The position numbers were made by a program, and so were the translations under genes. Below, piece after piece: positions 54,761 to 63,717 of a stretch of 64,000 bases of DNA. This stretch comes from [Borrelia] tanukii (GTDB taxonomy: Bacteria > Spirochaetota > Spirochaetia > Borreliales > Borreliaceae), in NCBI RefSeq assembly GCF_030436345.1, contig NZ_CP124038.1:248001-312000 (forward strand). The letters run 5' to 3'. Under the pieces are notes generated by a model. The model saw only the letters and a program-made list of their open reading frames with translations, made no database searches and was not told the DNA's origin. Within the stretch, counting starts at the first letter, position 1, and every line of letters begins with the position of its first letter.

Positions 54761-56107
54761 CTAAATTATATAATAATTTAAATCTTTTTGTTCGTTAATT
54801 TGTATTTTTTTATTAACATAGTCCAAGTTTATTTCAAATTTTTTCAACTTACTACCAGGTACCTCAAAAAAAAGATCTGCAAGTACTTTTTCCATAACAC
54901 CGTGAAGCCTTCTGGCACCAAGATTTTCATTTTCAAGATTCATATTAAAAGTAAGCTCTGCAATTCTATCTATAGCCTCTTCGCTAAACTTTAAATCTAA
55001 ATTGTAAACCTTAAACATCGCAACATATTGCTTTATTAAAGAATTTTTTGTTTGTTTTAAAATTTTTTTCAAATCATCTATGCTTAAGCTCTTAAGCTCC
55101 ACCTTAATTGGAAATCTTCCTTGAAGCTCAGGTATTAAATCAGAGGGTTTGGCTAAATTAAATGCTCCTGCTGCAATAAATAAAATATGAGAAGTATCAA
55201 CTATTCCATATTTTGTATTAACTTTAGAACCTTCAATAATTGGTAAAATATCTCTTTGAACACCCTCTCTAGATACATCATTGCCACTCCTATTCTTAGC
55301 AGCTATTTTATCAATCTCGTCAATAAAAATAATTCCCATATTTTCAACTTTAGATTTTGCAATATCTGAAATGTTTTCGTGATCAACCAATTTCTCAAGC
55401 TCTTCTGCTAAAATTATTTCTTTTGCCTTTTTAATCTTCAATTCTCTTTTCTTTTTTCTATCAAATATATTGCCCAATAAACCGCCAATTCCCATATCAA
55501 TTTCTTCAAAATTACCACCTGTAAATATTTCTATTGTGGAAAATGGCATTTTACTAGAAATTTGTATTTCAATAGTAGTATCATCAAGCTCACCTGCTCT
55601 AAGCTTTTTTCTAAGCTTCTCTTTTACCTTTTCTTCTGCTTTTATTTCATTTGGATCTATATTCTCAGAACTACCAGATCCTTTAAAAAGACTCTCGACT
55701 ATTCTCTCCTCTGTTTTTACCAAAGCATCTTCTCTTACGGTACTATACATCTCTTCTTTTACCATATTAACTGCAATGCCCATCAAATCTCTAACCATAG
55801 ATTCAACATCACGACCAACATAACCAACCTCGGTATATTTTGTAGCTTCAACTTTAAGAAAAGGAGCTTTAATTAACTTAGAAAGTCTTCTTGCAATTTC
55901 AGTCTTTCCAATACCCGTTGACCCAATCATAATAATGTTTTTAGGCATCACCTCATCTTTTATTTCTTTTGGAAGTCTGGACCTTATATATCTATTAACA
56001 AGAGCAATCGATACTAATTTTTTAGCTTCGTCTTGACCTATTATGTACTTATCAAGTTCTGCAACTACATCTTTGGGAACTATATAATGCTCTTTTAATT
56101 TATTCAT
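54761..56107 (-). CDS. hslU: ATP-dependent protease ATPase subunit HslU
   Basis: AAA+ unfoldase of 448 residues partnering HslV. ATG at 56107 (MNKLKEHY) is chosen: GGAG lies seven bases upstream and the start overlaps the hslV stop by eight bases; in-frame upstream codons lie inside hslV. Walker A GSTGIGKTEIARRL, Walker B IIFIDEIDKIA and GRFPIKVELKSL are seen. An I-domain insert lies at about 110-230. Its last codons carry the flgB promoter. B31 counterpart BB0295. Confidence 0.97.
   Translation of the reverse strand: MNKLKEHYIVPKDVVAELDKYIIGQDEAKKLVSIALVNRYIRSRLPKEIKDEVMPKNIIMIGSTGIGKTEIARRLSKLIKAPFLKVEATKYTEVGYVGRDVESMVRDLMGIAVNMVKEEMYSTVREDALVKTEERIVESLFKGSGSSENIDPNEIKAEEKVKEKLRKKLRAGELDDTTIEIQISSKMPFSTIEIFTGGNFEEIDMGIGGLLGNIFDRKKKRELKIKKAKEIILAEELEKLVDHENISDIAKSKVENMGIIFIDEIDKIAAKNRSGNDVSREGVQRDILPIIEGSKVNTKYGIVDTSHILFIAAGAFNLAKPSDLIPELQGRFPIKVELKSLSIDDLKKILKQTKNSLIKQYVAMFKVYNLDLKFSEEAIDRIAELTFNMNLENENLGARRLHGVMEKVLADLFFEVPGSKLKKFEINLDYVNKKIQINEQKDLNYYII
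54765..54770 (-). promoter_or_regulatory. -10 box of the flgB operon promoter
   Basis: On the minus strand TATAAT stands at these bases, with the expected transcription start near 54758 and the flgB TTG at 54728. The box overlaps the final codons of hslU (stop at 54761). The -35 region at the right distance (GAACAA) is poor. Functional flgB promoters from B. burgdorferi are well known, which supports the call. Confidence 0.7.
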
Positions 56108-56648
56108 TTTCAATCTCCTCAAGTACAATATTAGAATTAGTATATATACATACTCTTGCTGCTATTTTTAAAGATCTGCGCGCAACCTCAAAAGCACTTA
56201 ATTTTTTATTTTCCATGTAAGCAAGAGCTGCTGAATATGCATAATTACCGCCACTACCAATTGAAATAACATCCTCCTCAGGCTCAACAACATCGCCAGT
56301 ACCAGAAATCAAAAGAATATTGTTAGAATCAGCAACAAGCATCATAGCCTCAAGCTTATGAAGTATTTTGTCAGAACGCCAATCTTTCGCAAGGTCAACA
56401 GCTGCCCTTTTAATGTCAATCAATCCATCACCTTTTGCCTTAATTTTTTCTTCAAATTTTTCAAAAAGAGTAATTGCATCAGACGTTGAGCCTGCAAATC
56501 CTGCCAAAATTCTTCCATTAAGCAATTTTCGTATTTTAATAGCATTACTCTTTAAAACAGTATGTCCAAAAGTTACTTGTCCATCTGCTGCCACCACGGT
56601 CTTACCATTTTTTTTTATTGCTATAACTGTGGTTCCTTTAAAGTCCAT
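56100..56648 (-). CDS. hslV: ATP-dependent protease peptidase subunit HslV
   Basis: Threonine-type peptidase of 182 residues, forming rings like the proteasome. The catalytic Thr should be residue 6 in KGTTVIAI, so five residues (MDFKG) would be removed. AADGQVTFG and GSGGNYAYSAA are conserved. ATG at 56648, eight bases after dprA. The pair hslV-hslU before flgB is also the Bacillus order (clpQ-clpY-...flgB). B31 counterpart BB0296. Confidence 0.97.
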   Translation of the reverse strand: MDFKGTTVIAIKKNGKTVVAADGQVTFGHTVLKSNAIKIRKLLNGRILAGFAGSTSDAITLFEKFEEKIKAKGDGLIDIKRAAVDLAKDWRSDKILHKLEAMMLVADSNNILLISGTGDVVEPEEDVISIGSGGNYAYSAALAYMENKKLSAFEVARRSLKIAARVCIYTNSNIVLEEIENE

Positions 56649-56656
56649 ATTACCCC

Positions 56657-57604
56657 CTATTTATATACCTCTTTTAAAAGTTCTCCAATAAGAACATCAG
56701 ATACATTTTTACAATCACAACACTCTTTAGGATCGTCTTCAATATTATTAGAATCTACATATTCAATATTCAATAAAGCATAAAGATCCTTAACAGTTTT
56801 TATTTCTTGCGCGCCAAAACCGTACAATTTTACGGCCCCATCACCACAAAAATTTAAATCATAAACATAAATGTCAAGTCCCAAGTCAAGACCAAGTTCA
56901 GCCGTAATCAAAGCTCCCGATTTTAAGGGCGCATAAGTTATAAAAATAGCATCTGACAGGCCTGAGATCAATCTATTTCTTTTAGCAAAAAAATAATTTT
57001 GAATTTTATCAAATGGTAAAGTCTCAGTAATTATTCCTCCACCTTGTTCTAAAAGCTTGAAAACATATTTTCGATTTTGCTTAGGATAAATATTATCAAT
57101 ATCTGTTGGAATAACAGCAAATGTCCTACTATTCTCATTTATTGCTGCTATATGAGCTTCAATATCAGCGCCAACTGCAAATCCAGAAATAATTTCTATG
57201 CCATTTTTTGCAAGATGTGAAGAAAATTCTCTTGTTCTCTCGGCAAGAGTTTTGCTAATTTTTCTAGAACCAACAACAGCCCAAGACAATGAAGAAAAAT
57301 TTGGCAAATTGCCTTTATAGTAAACAGCAAAAGGGGGATCATAAATTCTTTTAAGCTTATTAGGATAAAACTCAGACCCTAGAATAGCAATTTTAGCCTT
57401 TGTCCTTCGAATAACCTTTTCTTGTAATTCTACTAATTTTAAACTGGGCAACCTAAATGATCTTCCAAACGATCTTAAAAGATAAGATTCAATATCCTTT
57501 TGAGTCAATTTAATAATATCATTAAAATCAAAATTATTAAAAAGTTTTAATTTCTCCTTGCTTTTTAAAAACTTTAAATTATCAATATAAAGCAATTTCA
57601 TCAT
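56657..57604 (-). CDS. dprA: DprA/Smf-family DNA-processing protein
   Basis: Rossmann-type single-stranded-DNA binding protein of 315 residues, known as a RecA loader in transformation. The core has AVVGSRKIS, SGFAVGADIEAH, VIPTDIDNIYPKQN and FAKRNRLISGLSDA, all DprA motifs. Natural competence is not established for these spirochetes, so its job here may be general recombination. The C-terminal winged helix of some DprA proteins is not evident. Starts with ATG ATG at 57604. B31 counterpart BB0297 (smg/smf in older lists). Confidence 0.94.
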   Translation of the reverse strand: MMKLLYIDNLKFLKSKEKLKLFNNFDFNDIIKLTQKDIESYLLRSFGRSFRLPSLKLVELQEKVIRRTKAKIAILGSEFYPNKLKRIYDPPFAVYYKGNLPNFSSLSWAVVGSRKISKTLAERTREFSSHLAKNGIEIISGFAVGADIEAHIAAINENSRTFAVIPTDIDNIYPKQNRKYVFKLLEQGGGIITETLPFDKIQNYFFAKRNRLISGLSDAIFITYAPLKSGALITAELGLDLGLDIYVYDLNFCGDGAVKLYGFGAQEIKTVKDLYALLNIEYVDSNNIEDDPKECCDCKNVSDVLIGELLKEVYK

Positions 57605-57610
57605 AAATAA

Positions 57611-58303
57611 TTACTTCAAATTACTCATGATCCTAGAAACACCTTCTCTTTGCTCTTCGGTTGAAGCATTTTTACTAGCTTTCTCATAAAACAATATAGC
57701 ATTACCAAGATCACCTAGTGAATAATAATTTGCACCTCTTAGCATAAAAAACTCAAAATAATCCTCACCCATATCATCAAGTTTGTTTAAATAATTTTTA
57801 GCTTCAAGTTGTTTGTCAAGATCATATACATACATATTAGAAATAGCAAAAAGAGATTCTTTAAAATCATCTCTGATTGAAAGTGATTTTAAAAAAGAAT
57901 TTTCAGCAAGAATTATGTATTTTTCAACTTCATCTTTTACTCTTAAATTTTTAGCTAAATTATAAGAAGCAACACCTACGTAAAAATGGGACAAATAATT
58001 ATTAGGGTTGATTTCTAAATTTTTAGCAAAATACTCAATAGCAGGTCCATACTGACCAAGCTTAAATAATTCAAGACCAATCAAATTGAAAAATCTAGCT
58101 TTCTTATCAATAGAATTAACTATCTTTAAAATATTTTTATCTTCTTTTTCGATAAATTCTTTATAAACTTCAATCTTAGATTCAGATCCACCGCCTGAAA
58201 TTTCCAATTCTCTTAATCTAAGCCCAAGATTCAATCTTTCTTTAGATTCACCACCACAAGATAAAAATAAATTAATAAGTATTATGAACGACAAAATTTT
58301 CAT
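57611..58303 (-). CDS. TPR-repeat lipoprotein
   Basis: Protein of 230 residues. The N-terminus MKILSFIILINLFLSCGGES is a lipoprotein signal with lipobox LFLSC, Cys16 being the lipid site. TPR-like helices occupy about 60-225 (for example LIGLELFKLGQYGPAIEYFA and YSLGDLGNAILFYEKA). It is probably periplasmic, acting as an adaptor. It begins directly after the ftsZ stop (TAG-ATG), so it is in the division operon. Function unknown. B31 counterpart BB0298. Confidence 0.9.
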   Translation of the reverse strand: MKILSFIILINLFLSCGGESKERLNLGLRLRELEISGGGSESKIEVYKEFIEKEDKNILKIVNSIDKKARFFNLIGLELFKLGQYGPAIEYFAKNLEINPNNYLSHFYVGVASYNLAKNLRVKDEVEKYIILAENSFLKSLSIRDDFKESLFAISNMYVYDLDKQLEAKNYLNKLDDMGEDYFEFFMLRGANYYSLGDLGNAILFYEKASKNASTEEQREGVSRIMSNLK

Positions 58304-59503
58304 CTAATCATCGCTACTTTTTTTATTTAAATTTCTAAGAAACGTTGGAACATCAATGTCATCATCAAAATAATTAACATTTTTGGATTTTGCTGCAAAA
58401 GAAGAATCTTGATGTTCATAAGATCCAGAAGGAACATTTTGATTGCCTGACATTAAAGTATCAAACTCTTTAGAGCTTAAAGTATTATTTTCCGACACAT
58501 TTGATATTTCTTTTTGCTTTTTAGATGCAAAACCTGTAGCAACAACTGTAACGTAAATCTCATCTTCAAGATTTGAATTAATGGCATGACCATATATTAC
58601 AGTAGCCTCATCATCAACACTAACAGTAATTATTCCCATAATCTCCTCAAGCTCCAGTAATGAAAAATCATCTCCACCAGTAACGTTAACAAGAAGCCCC
58701 TTAGATCCTTCAATACGAACTTCTTCAAGTAGCGGATTGCTAATCGCAGAAGTGGCAGCATCAACAGCTCTATTCTCACCCTTACCATATCCGATTCCCA
58801 TCAAAGCATCGCCTTGCCCTTGCATAATACTTTTAACATCAGCAAAATCAATATTAACCTCTCCATGCTCAATAATAAGTCCCGCAATGCCTTGAACACC
58901 CATTCTTAAAACATCATCTGCACGCTTAAAAGCATCTTTAATGGTAGTCCTTTTGTCAACAACAGTTAAAAGTTTTTGATTTGGAATAATAATTAATGTA
59001 TCTACGGACTTCCTTAGGTTATTTATTCCTTGCTCGGCAAGTCTCAGCTTCTTAGGACCTTCAAACTTAAAAGGCTTTGTTACAACTCCAACTGTTAAAA
59101 TACCGAGCTCTTTGGCAACTTGCGCAATAACCGGAGCTGCCCCGGTTCCTGTTCCACCTCCCATACCAGCAGTAATAAACACCATATCAGCACCGGAAAG
59201 ATGGTTACGTATAACATCTATGTCTTCCTCTGCTGCAGCTTGCCCAATCTCGGGCTTTCCTCCAGCACCAAGCCCTGCTGTAACTTTTGCCCCAAGAGCA
59301 ATTTTTATGGGAGCAATAGAGGTTTGAAGAGCCTGAAGATCAGTATTGGCTACAATAAATTCAACATCTCTTACTCCATATTCAATCATACGATTAACAG
59401 CATTACTACCTCCTCCTCCTGCACCAATCACTTTAAGAATTGTAGGATTTGTAGTAGAATCAAATCTTCTTGTGTTGCTATCAATCATATTATAATCTTT
59501 CAT
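58304..59503 (-). CDS. ftsZ: Cell division protein FtsZ
   Basis: Tubulin-like GTPase that forms the division ring. ATG at 59503 ([15 protein letters not shown], 399 residues) is chosen because GGAGG lies eight bases upstream; an in-frame GTG five codons earlier overlaps that site. The tubulin signature GGGTGTG, T-loops and the C-terminal peptide DVPTFLR for FtsA binding are intact. It lies about 20 bases after ftsA. B31 counterpart BB0299. Confidence 0.97.
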   Translation of the reverse strand: MKDYNMIDSNTRRFDSTTNPTILKVIGAGGGGSNAVNRMIEYGVRDVEFIVANTDLQALQTSIAPIKIALGAKVTAGLGAGGKPEIGQAAAEEDIDVIRNHLSGADMVFITAGMGGGTGTGAAPVIAQVAKELGILTVGVVTKPFKFEGPKKLRLAEQGINNLRKSVDTLIIIPNQKLLTVVDKRTTIKDAFKRADDVLRMGVQGIAGLIIEHGEVNIDFADVKSIMQGQGDALMGIGYGKGENRAVDAATSAISNPLLEEVRIEGSKGLLVNVTGGDDFSLLELEEIMGIITVSVDDEATVIYGHAINSNLEDEIYVTVVATGFASKKQKEISNVSENNTLSSKEFDTLMSGNQNVPSGSYEHQDSSFAAKSKNVNYFDDDIDVPTFLRNLNKKSSDD

Positions 59504-59524
59504 CAACGCTTCCTCCACGATTGG

Positions 59525-60766
59525 TCAAAACCATTCTTTCAAAAACCAACCTTTCAACTTTGAAGATATTTTATTTTTTCTTTTAACTTTACCGCTTACC
59601 TTCTTTAATTTACTGAATTTTTGTTGCTCGTGCTTATAAAGAACAAGACCAAGAGCTGAAGAAAACTTAGGATCTATGTGCTCTTCTCCAATCCCATTAA
59701 TACTCATTGGCAAACCTATTCTTGCGGGGTAATTAAATACTTCTTCTATTAAATTGGAAATACCTGGGAATAAAGCTCCCCCACCTGTTAAAACTATCCC
59801 ACCATTGATTTTATTATAAAGCCCCCGTTTAAGTATTTCCGCTTTCATCATTTCAAAAATTTCTCTCAGCCTTGAATTAATTATTACAGACAACTCTTTT
59901 CTACTTTTCTCTTGAGGAGGTCGAGTTCCAAGATTTGGAATAATTACAGTTTCCATTTGACTTTCAAGAATAGATGGATGAGCAATTCCAGCTGTTATTT
60001 TAATATTTTCAGCAACATCCTCAGGAACCTTCCAAACTTGAGCAATGTCAAGAGTTACTCTATTAACACCAATAGGAATCACGCCCGTATAATAAGGAGA
60101 ACCGTCAATATAAAGAATAATATCTGTTGTCCCTTTACCCATATCAATAAACAAAACACCCATCTCACGCTCTTCTTTAGAAAGAGTTGCGTAAGATGAA
60201 GCTAGGCTTCCAAGAACAACCTCATCAACGGCAAAGCCAGCTCGATTTACACATCTGACTAAATTCTGACTAGAAGAGCTAGACCCCGTAATAATATGCA
60301 CCTCCCCTTCAAGACGAATACCCATCATGTCTATTGGGTTTTTTATATGAGGTATTCCATCTACAATAAATTCCTGAGGAATAACATGAAGAATTTCTCT
60401 ATCCATCGGAATTACAATTGCTTTTGCTGCTTCAATTACCCTCTCAACATCTTCTTCATTAATTTCTCGTGTTTTTGAATTTATTGCAACAACACCACGT
60501 GAATTAGTTCCCTCAACGCTACTTCCAGACATAGAAACTGAAAGCGATGTAATATCACATCCTGAAATAAGCTCTGCAGCCTCAATAGAATTAGATATTG
60601 AATCAAGAGCAGCTTCAATATTTATTAAAACTCCCTTCCTAACCCCTCTTGATATACTAGTGCCTATTCCAACTATTTCTAATTGATCATTTAAATTTAC
60701 CTCAGCAACAACAGTACAAATTTTTGAAGTTCCAACATCCAAACCTACTATCAAATTCCTAGACAC
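59525..60766 (-). CDS. ftsA: Cell division protein FtsA
   Basis: Actin-fold membrane tether for FtsZ, 413 residues. Motifs include GLDVGTSKI, a 1C SHS2 domain (about 85-165), FIDMGKGTTDI and LTGGGALFPG. The end (KISSKLKGWFLKEWF) is an amphipathic membrane-targeting helix. Start is GTG at 60766, overlapping the ftsQ stop by one base and following AGGAG by seven bases. B31 counterpart BB0300. Confidence 0.97.
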   Translation of the reverse strand: MSRNLIVGLDVGTSKICTVVAEVNLNDQLEIVGIGTSISRGVRKGVLINIEAALDSISNSIEAAELISGCDITSLSVSMSGSSVEGTNSRGVVAINSKTREINEEDVERVIEAAKAIVIPMDREILHVIPQEFIVDGIPHIKNPIDMMGIRLEGEVHIITGSSSSSQNLVRCVNRAGFAVDEVVLGSLASSYATLSKEEREMGVLFIDMGKGTTDIILYIDGSPYYTGVIPIGVNRVTLDIAQVWKVPEDVAENIKITAGIAHPSILESQMETVIIPNLGTRPPQEKSRKELSVIINSRLREIFEMMKAEILKRGLYNKINGGIVLTGGGALFPGISNLIEEVFNYPARIGLPMSINGIGEEHIDPKFSSALGLVLYKHEQQKFSKLKKVSGKVKRKNKISSKLKGWFLKEWF

Positions 60767-61509
60767 TAACCTTCTCCTAACAAAATGATATCACCACTTC
60801 TTAAATCTATAACGCCAGGTTTTCCTTTAAGCAAATCAACTGCAAGAAACACTTTATGCATTACATCCATTAAATCCATATCAACTGTTATCAATATTTT
60901 ATTATATATACTTTTAATATACAAAATTACATTATAATCATAGAAATTCAATTTTAAAAAATTCACCTCTGATATTAAATTATACAAATATTTTTGATTT
61001 ATTTTAAGATAATCAAGGCCTCTTACAACATTAAGCATTCTGTCTTCTAAAAAATCTCCTACATTATTACCATTTAAAACCAATCCGCTAATTATAGGCA
61101 AATCATAGATTAAATACTTACTTTTTTCCAAAATTACACCATCTGATGCAATGCAATAATAAGTAATATTACCATTTACGTTTTCTAAAGCAACAGCAAT
61201 GGGTATTCTTTTCTCTATTTTAATATTAATTTTGTTAGGAAACTTAAGATCAACTTTAACATTCTTTATCCTTAAATCTCTTTTAAGATTCTCCTCATAT
61301 CTTCTAACATCAGCATTATGATAATATGTATTGGGTTTAATTCCCGAAATTTCAATTATATCCTCTTTAGAAAAAGAAATATCATTGTTAATACTAATAT
61401 ACCTAATCAAAAAATAAGGAGACGCAAAAATAATAATTATTATTTCAAAAAAAATTAAAGACGTCAAAAAATATATGTACTTAATTAAAAATTTTCTCTC
61501 AAAAATCAT
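60766..61509 (-). CDS. ftsQ: Cell division protein FtsQ/DivIB
   Basis: Protein of 247 residues with one N-terminal membrane helix (about 10-33), a POTRA domain (about 37-105; YHNADVRRYEENLKRDLRIK and KINIKIEKRIPIAV) and a FtsQ-type beta domain. It sits between ftsW and ftsA, the normal place. Conservation in this family is weak, but layout and order agree. B31 counterpart BB0301. Confidence 0.92.
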   Translation of the reverse strand: MIFERKFLIKYIYFLTSLIFFEIIIIIFASPYFLIRYISINNDISFSKEDIIEISGIKPNTYYHNADVRRYEENLKRDLRIKNVKVDLKFPNKINIKIEKRIPIAVALENVNGNITYYCIASDGVILEKSKYLIYDLPIISGLVLNGNNVGDFLEDRMLNVVRGLDYLKINQKYLYNLISEVNFLKLNFYDYNVILYIKSIYNKILITVDMDLMDVMHKVFLAVDLLKGKPGVIDLRSGDIILLGEG

Positions 61510-61543
61510 AAACTAACCCGATTTACACTACTGGAAAAATTTA

Positions 61544-62638
61544 TCAATTATTACTTAAGTTTTTTGCAACATTTGAAATAAGACCAGAAAGTGCCATAGT
61601 AACAATAATAGAAGATCCTCCAGATGAAAAAAACGGCAAATTTATTCCGGTGGGAGGCAAAAGACCAATTGCAATTAAAATATTCATTATACTTTGAAGA
61701 AAAATTGCAAGACTTGAAATAAATGCAAGAAAAAATTTAAACCTGCTATTAGAATTAATAGCTATAAAATAACCAAAGTAAAAAAACAAAAAAAATAAGC
61801 TTATAGCAAACAAAACACCTAAAAATCCCAATTCTTCTCCAAGAACTGAAAAAATAAAATCGGAATTAGCCTCTGGCAGTTTTCCAAGCTTTACCTCTCC
61901 CATTCCCAAACCTTTACCTAAAATTCCCCCACTTTTTAAAGCATTAAGAGATGCTATTATTTGGTAACCTTTGCCAGAAGGATCTTCGTAAGGATTAAGA
62001 AAGGCAAAAATTCTAGAAACTCTATAAGGTTCAAGCATTAAAAATATAGCAGAAACTGGCAAAAAAGTAATCACAATGGCAAAAACATAACTAAATGCCA
62101 TATTAGAAACAAACAAAACAATAAAAAAAAGAATAGCAAAATAAATAGCTGTTGAATAATCATTTTGCAAGATTATTAACACCCAAAAAATTGCAAAAAT
62201 AAACATTGGCTTTAACCAGTATGAAACACCATTGTTTTTTCTTAGATCAAACTTACTTAAATAAGCTGAAAGATAAACAGTAAAAGATATTTTAAAAATT
62301 TCAGAAGGTTGAATACTAATACCTTGAAAGAATATCCATCTTTTTGCCCCAGAAATACTTGGAGCCAAAAAAGTTGCCATAATTAAAAAAAGAGTTACAA
62401 TTAATACAGGAAATATTGTTTTTTTTAAAAAATCTAAAGAAATTCTTTCAAAAACAAGAAAAGCTATAAAACTCAAAAAAAGATAATTAAGCCTTGTGAA
62501 AAATAAAAAATTTGGATTACCTGTCAGTTCTAAGCTTAAGAAAAAGGAAGAAGTATAAAAAACTACAAGGCCATAGGCTACTAATAGTAGCAAAACAAGC
62601 AAATAACACATCCTAAGTGAATTTATCTCTACAAACAT
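61544..62638 (-). CDS. ftsW: FtsW, septal peptidoglycan polymerase
   Basis: SEDS-family glycosyltransferase of 364 residues with about ten membrane helices. Family markers are GAKRWIFFQGISIQPSE, YQIIASLNALKSGGI and GEELGFLGV, ending in the PTGINLPFFSSGGSS block. It polymerises lipid II with a class B PBP. Directly after mraY in the cluster. B31 counterpart BB0302. A second SEDS gene (RodA) is elsewhere, from memory. Confidence 0.96.
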   Translation of the reverse strand: MFVEINSLRMCYLLVLLLLVAYGLVVFYTSSFFLSLELTGNPNFLFFTRLNYLFLSFIAFLVFERISLDFLKKTIFPVLIVTLFLIMATFLAPSISGAKRWIFFQGISIQPSEIFKISFTVYLSAYLSKFDLRKNNGVSYWLKPMFIFAIFWVLIILQNDYSTAIYFAILFFIVLFVSNMAFSYVFAIVITFLPVSAIFLMLEPYRVSRIFAFLNPYEDPSGKGYQIIASLNALKSGGILGKGLGMGEVKLGKLPEANSDFIFSVLGEELGFLGVLFAISLFFLFFYFGYFIAINSNSRFKFFLAFISSLAIFLQSIMNILIAIGLLPPTGINLPFFSSGGSSIIVTMALSGLISNVAKNLSNN

Positions 62639-62644
62639 AATAAA

Positions 62645-63700
62645 TTATCTGATTTTTATTGTACTTAAAGCAATTATAGCAAATATTAACCCTATTATCC
62701 AAAATCTAATAACAACTTGCATCTCAGACCATCCAAGTTCTTCAAAATGATGATGAAGTGGAGCCATTCTAAATACCCTCTTTTTAGTCTTTTTGTAAAC
62801 CATAACTTGAATAATTACAGACATAGTTTCAATAATAAAAACACCTGCAAGAATTGAAAAAAGTATTTCACTTTTTAAAATTAAAGCTGCCATTCCAAGA
62901 ATGGCACCCAGAGCCAGACTACCTGTATCTCCCATCATAATTTTAGCAGGATAGGCATTAAACCATAAAAATCCAAAACTACCTCCAAGCAAAGCTCCAA
63001 GAAATATTACAAGCTCTTCAGAGCCTTTAATATTTGGAATATGCAAATAAGCTGCAAAATCAGCTCTGCTTGTAAGATAAGCGATTATTATTAAAGCTCC
63101 TGTTATAACTATACTTAATCCAATTGCAAGTCCATCAAGCCCATCTGTTAAATTAAAAGAATTAGAAGCAGAAATTAAAATAAACATGCCAAAAGGGATG
63201 TAAAACACACCCAAATCTATTTGGAAAGATTTAATAAAAGGAAAATAGACTACACTAACATGCTCACCCCCAAAATAATACAGAATGCCAACAGAAATAA
63301 AAGAAAATATCATTTGCCCATAAACCTTAAATCGGGCTTTAAGTCCATCTGAGGTTTTCTTTTTGATTTTCAAAAAATCATCTATAAATCCCAAAAAAGC
63401 AAATCCAAGCATAACAAAAACCATAATCAAAAAATAAACATTTAAAATGTTGCTCCAAAACGCTAAAGAGATAAAAACACAAAAAAAAATAAGAATGCCT
63501 CCCATAGTAGGAATTCCTGTTTTTTCACTTAAATGCCTCTTAGGACCATCTTCTCTTAAAATCTGATCGGCTTTTAATTTTTTTAGTCTTAAAATAATAT
63601 GGGGACCTACAATCAAAGAAAGCAAAAATGCAAAAATTGTAGCATAAGCCATTCTAAAGGTAATATATTTTAGTAGCCGTAAACCTAAAAGGTAAAACAT
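62645..63700 (-). CDS. mraY: Phospho-N-acetylmuramoyl-pentapeptide transferase MraY
   Basis: Makes lipid I from UDP-MurNAc-pentapeptide and undecaprenyl phosphate at the inner face of the membrane. The 351-residue protein has about ten helices. Catalytic and substrate motifs DGPKRHLSEKTGIPTMGG, GFIDDFLKI, NLTDGLDGLA and GDTGSLALGA are present, as is the HHHFEELGW loop. ATG at 63700. Six bases before ftsW. B31 counterpart BB0303. Confidence 0.97.
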   Translation of the reverse strand: MFYLLGLRLLKYITFRMAYATIFAFLLSLIVGPHIILRLKKLKADQILREDGPKRHLSEKTGIPTMGGILIFFCVFISLAFWSNILNVYFLIMVFVMLGFAFLGFIDDFLKIKKKTSDGLKARFKVYGQMIFSFISVGILYYFGGEHVSVVYFPFIKSFQIDLGVFYIPFGMFILISASNSFNLTDGLDGLAIGLSIVITGALIIIAYLTSRADFAAYLHIPNIKGSEELVIFLGALLGGSFGFLWFNAYPAKIMMGDTGSLALGAILGMAALILKSEILFSILAGVFIIETMSVIIQVMVYKKTKKRVFRMAPLHHHFEELGWSEMQVVIRFWIIGLIFAIIALSTIKIR

Positions 63701-63717
63701 AAGAACCTCATCATCAT

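Noticed and set aside
59120..59563. 147-codon plus-strand ORF opposite ftsZ
   Set aside because: Cys/Ser/Asn-rich mirror of FtsZ glycine-rich motifs; no start signals.
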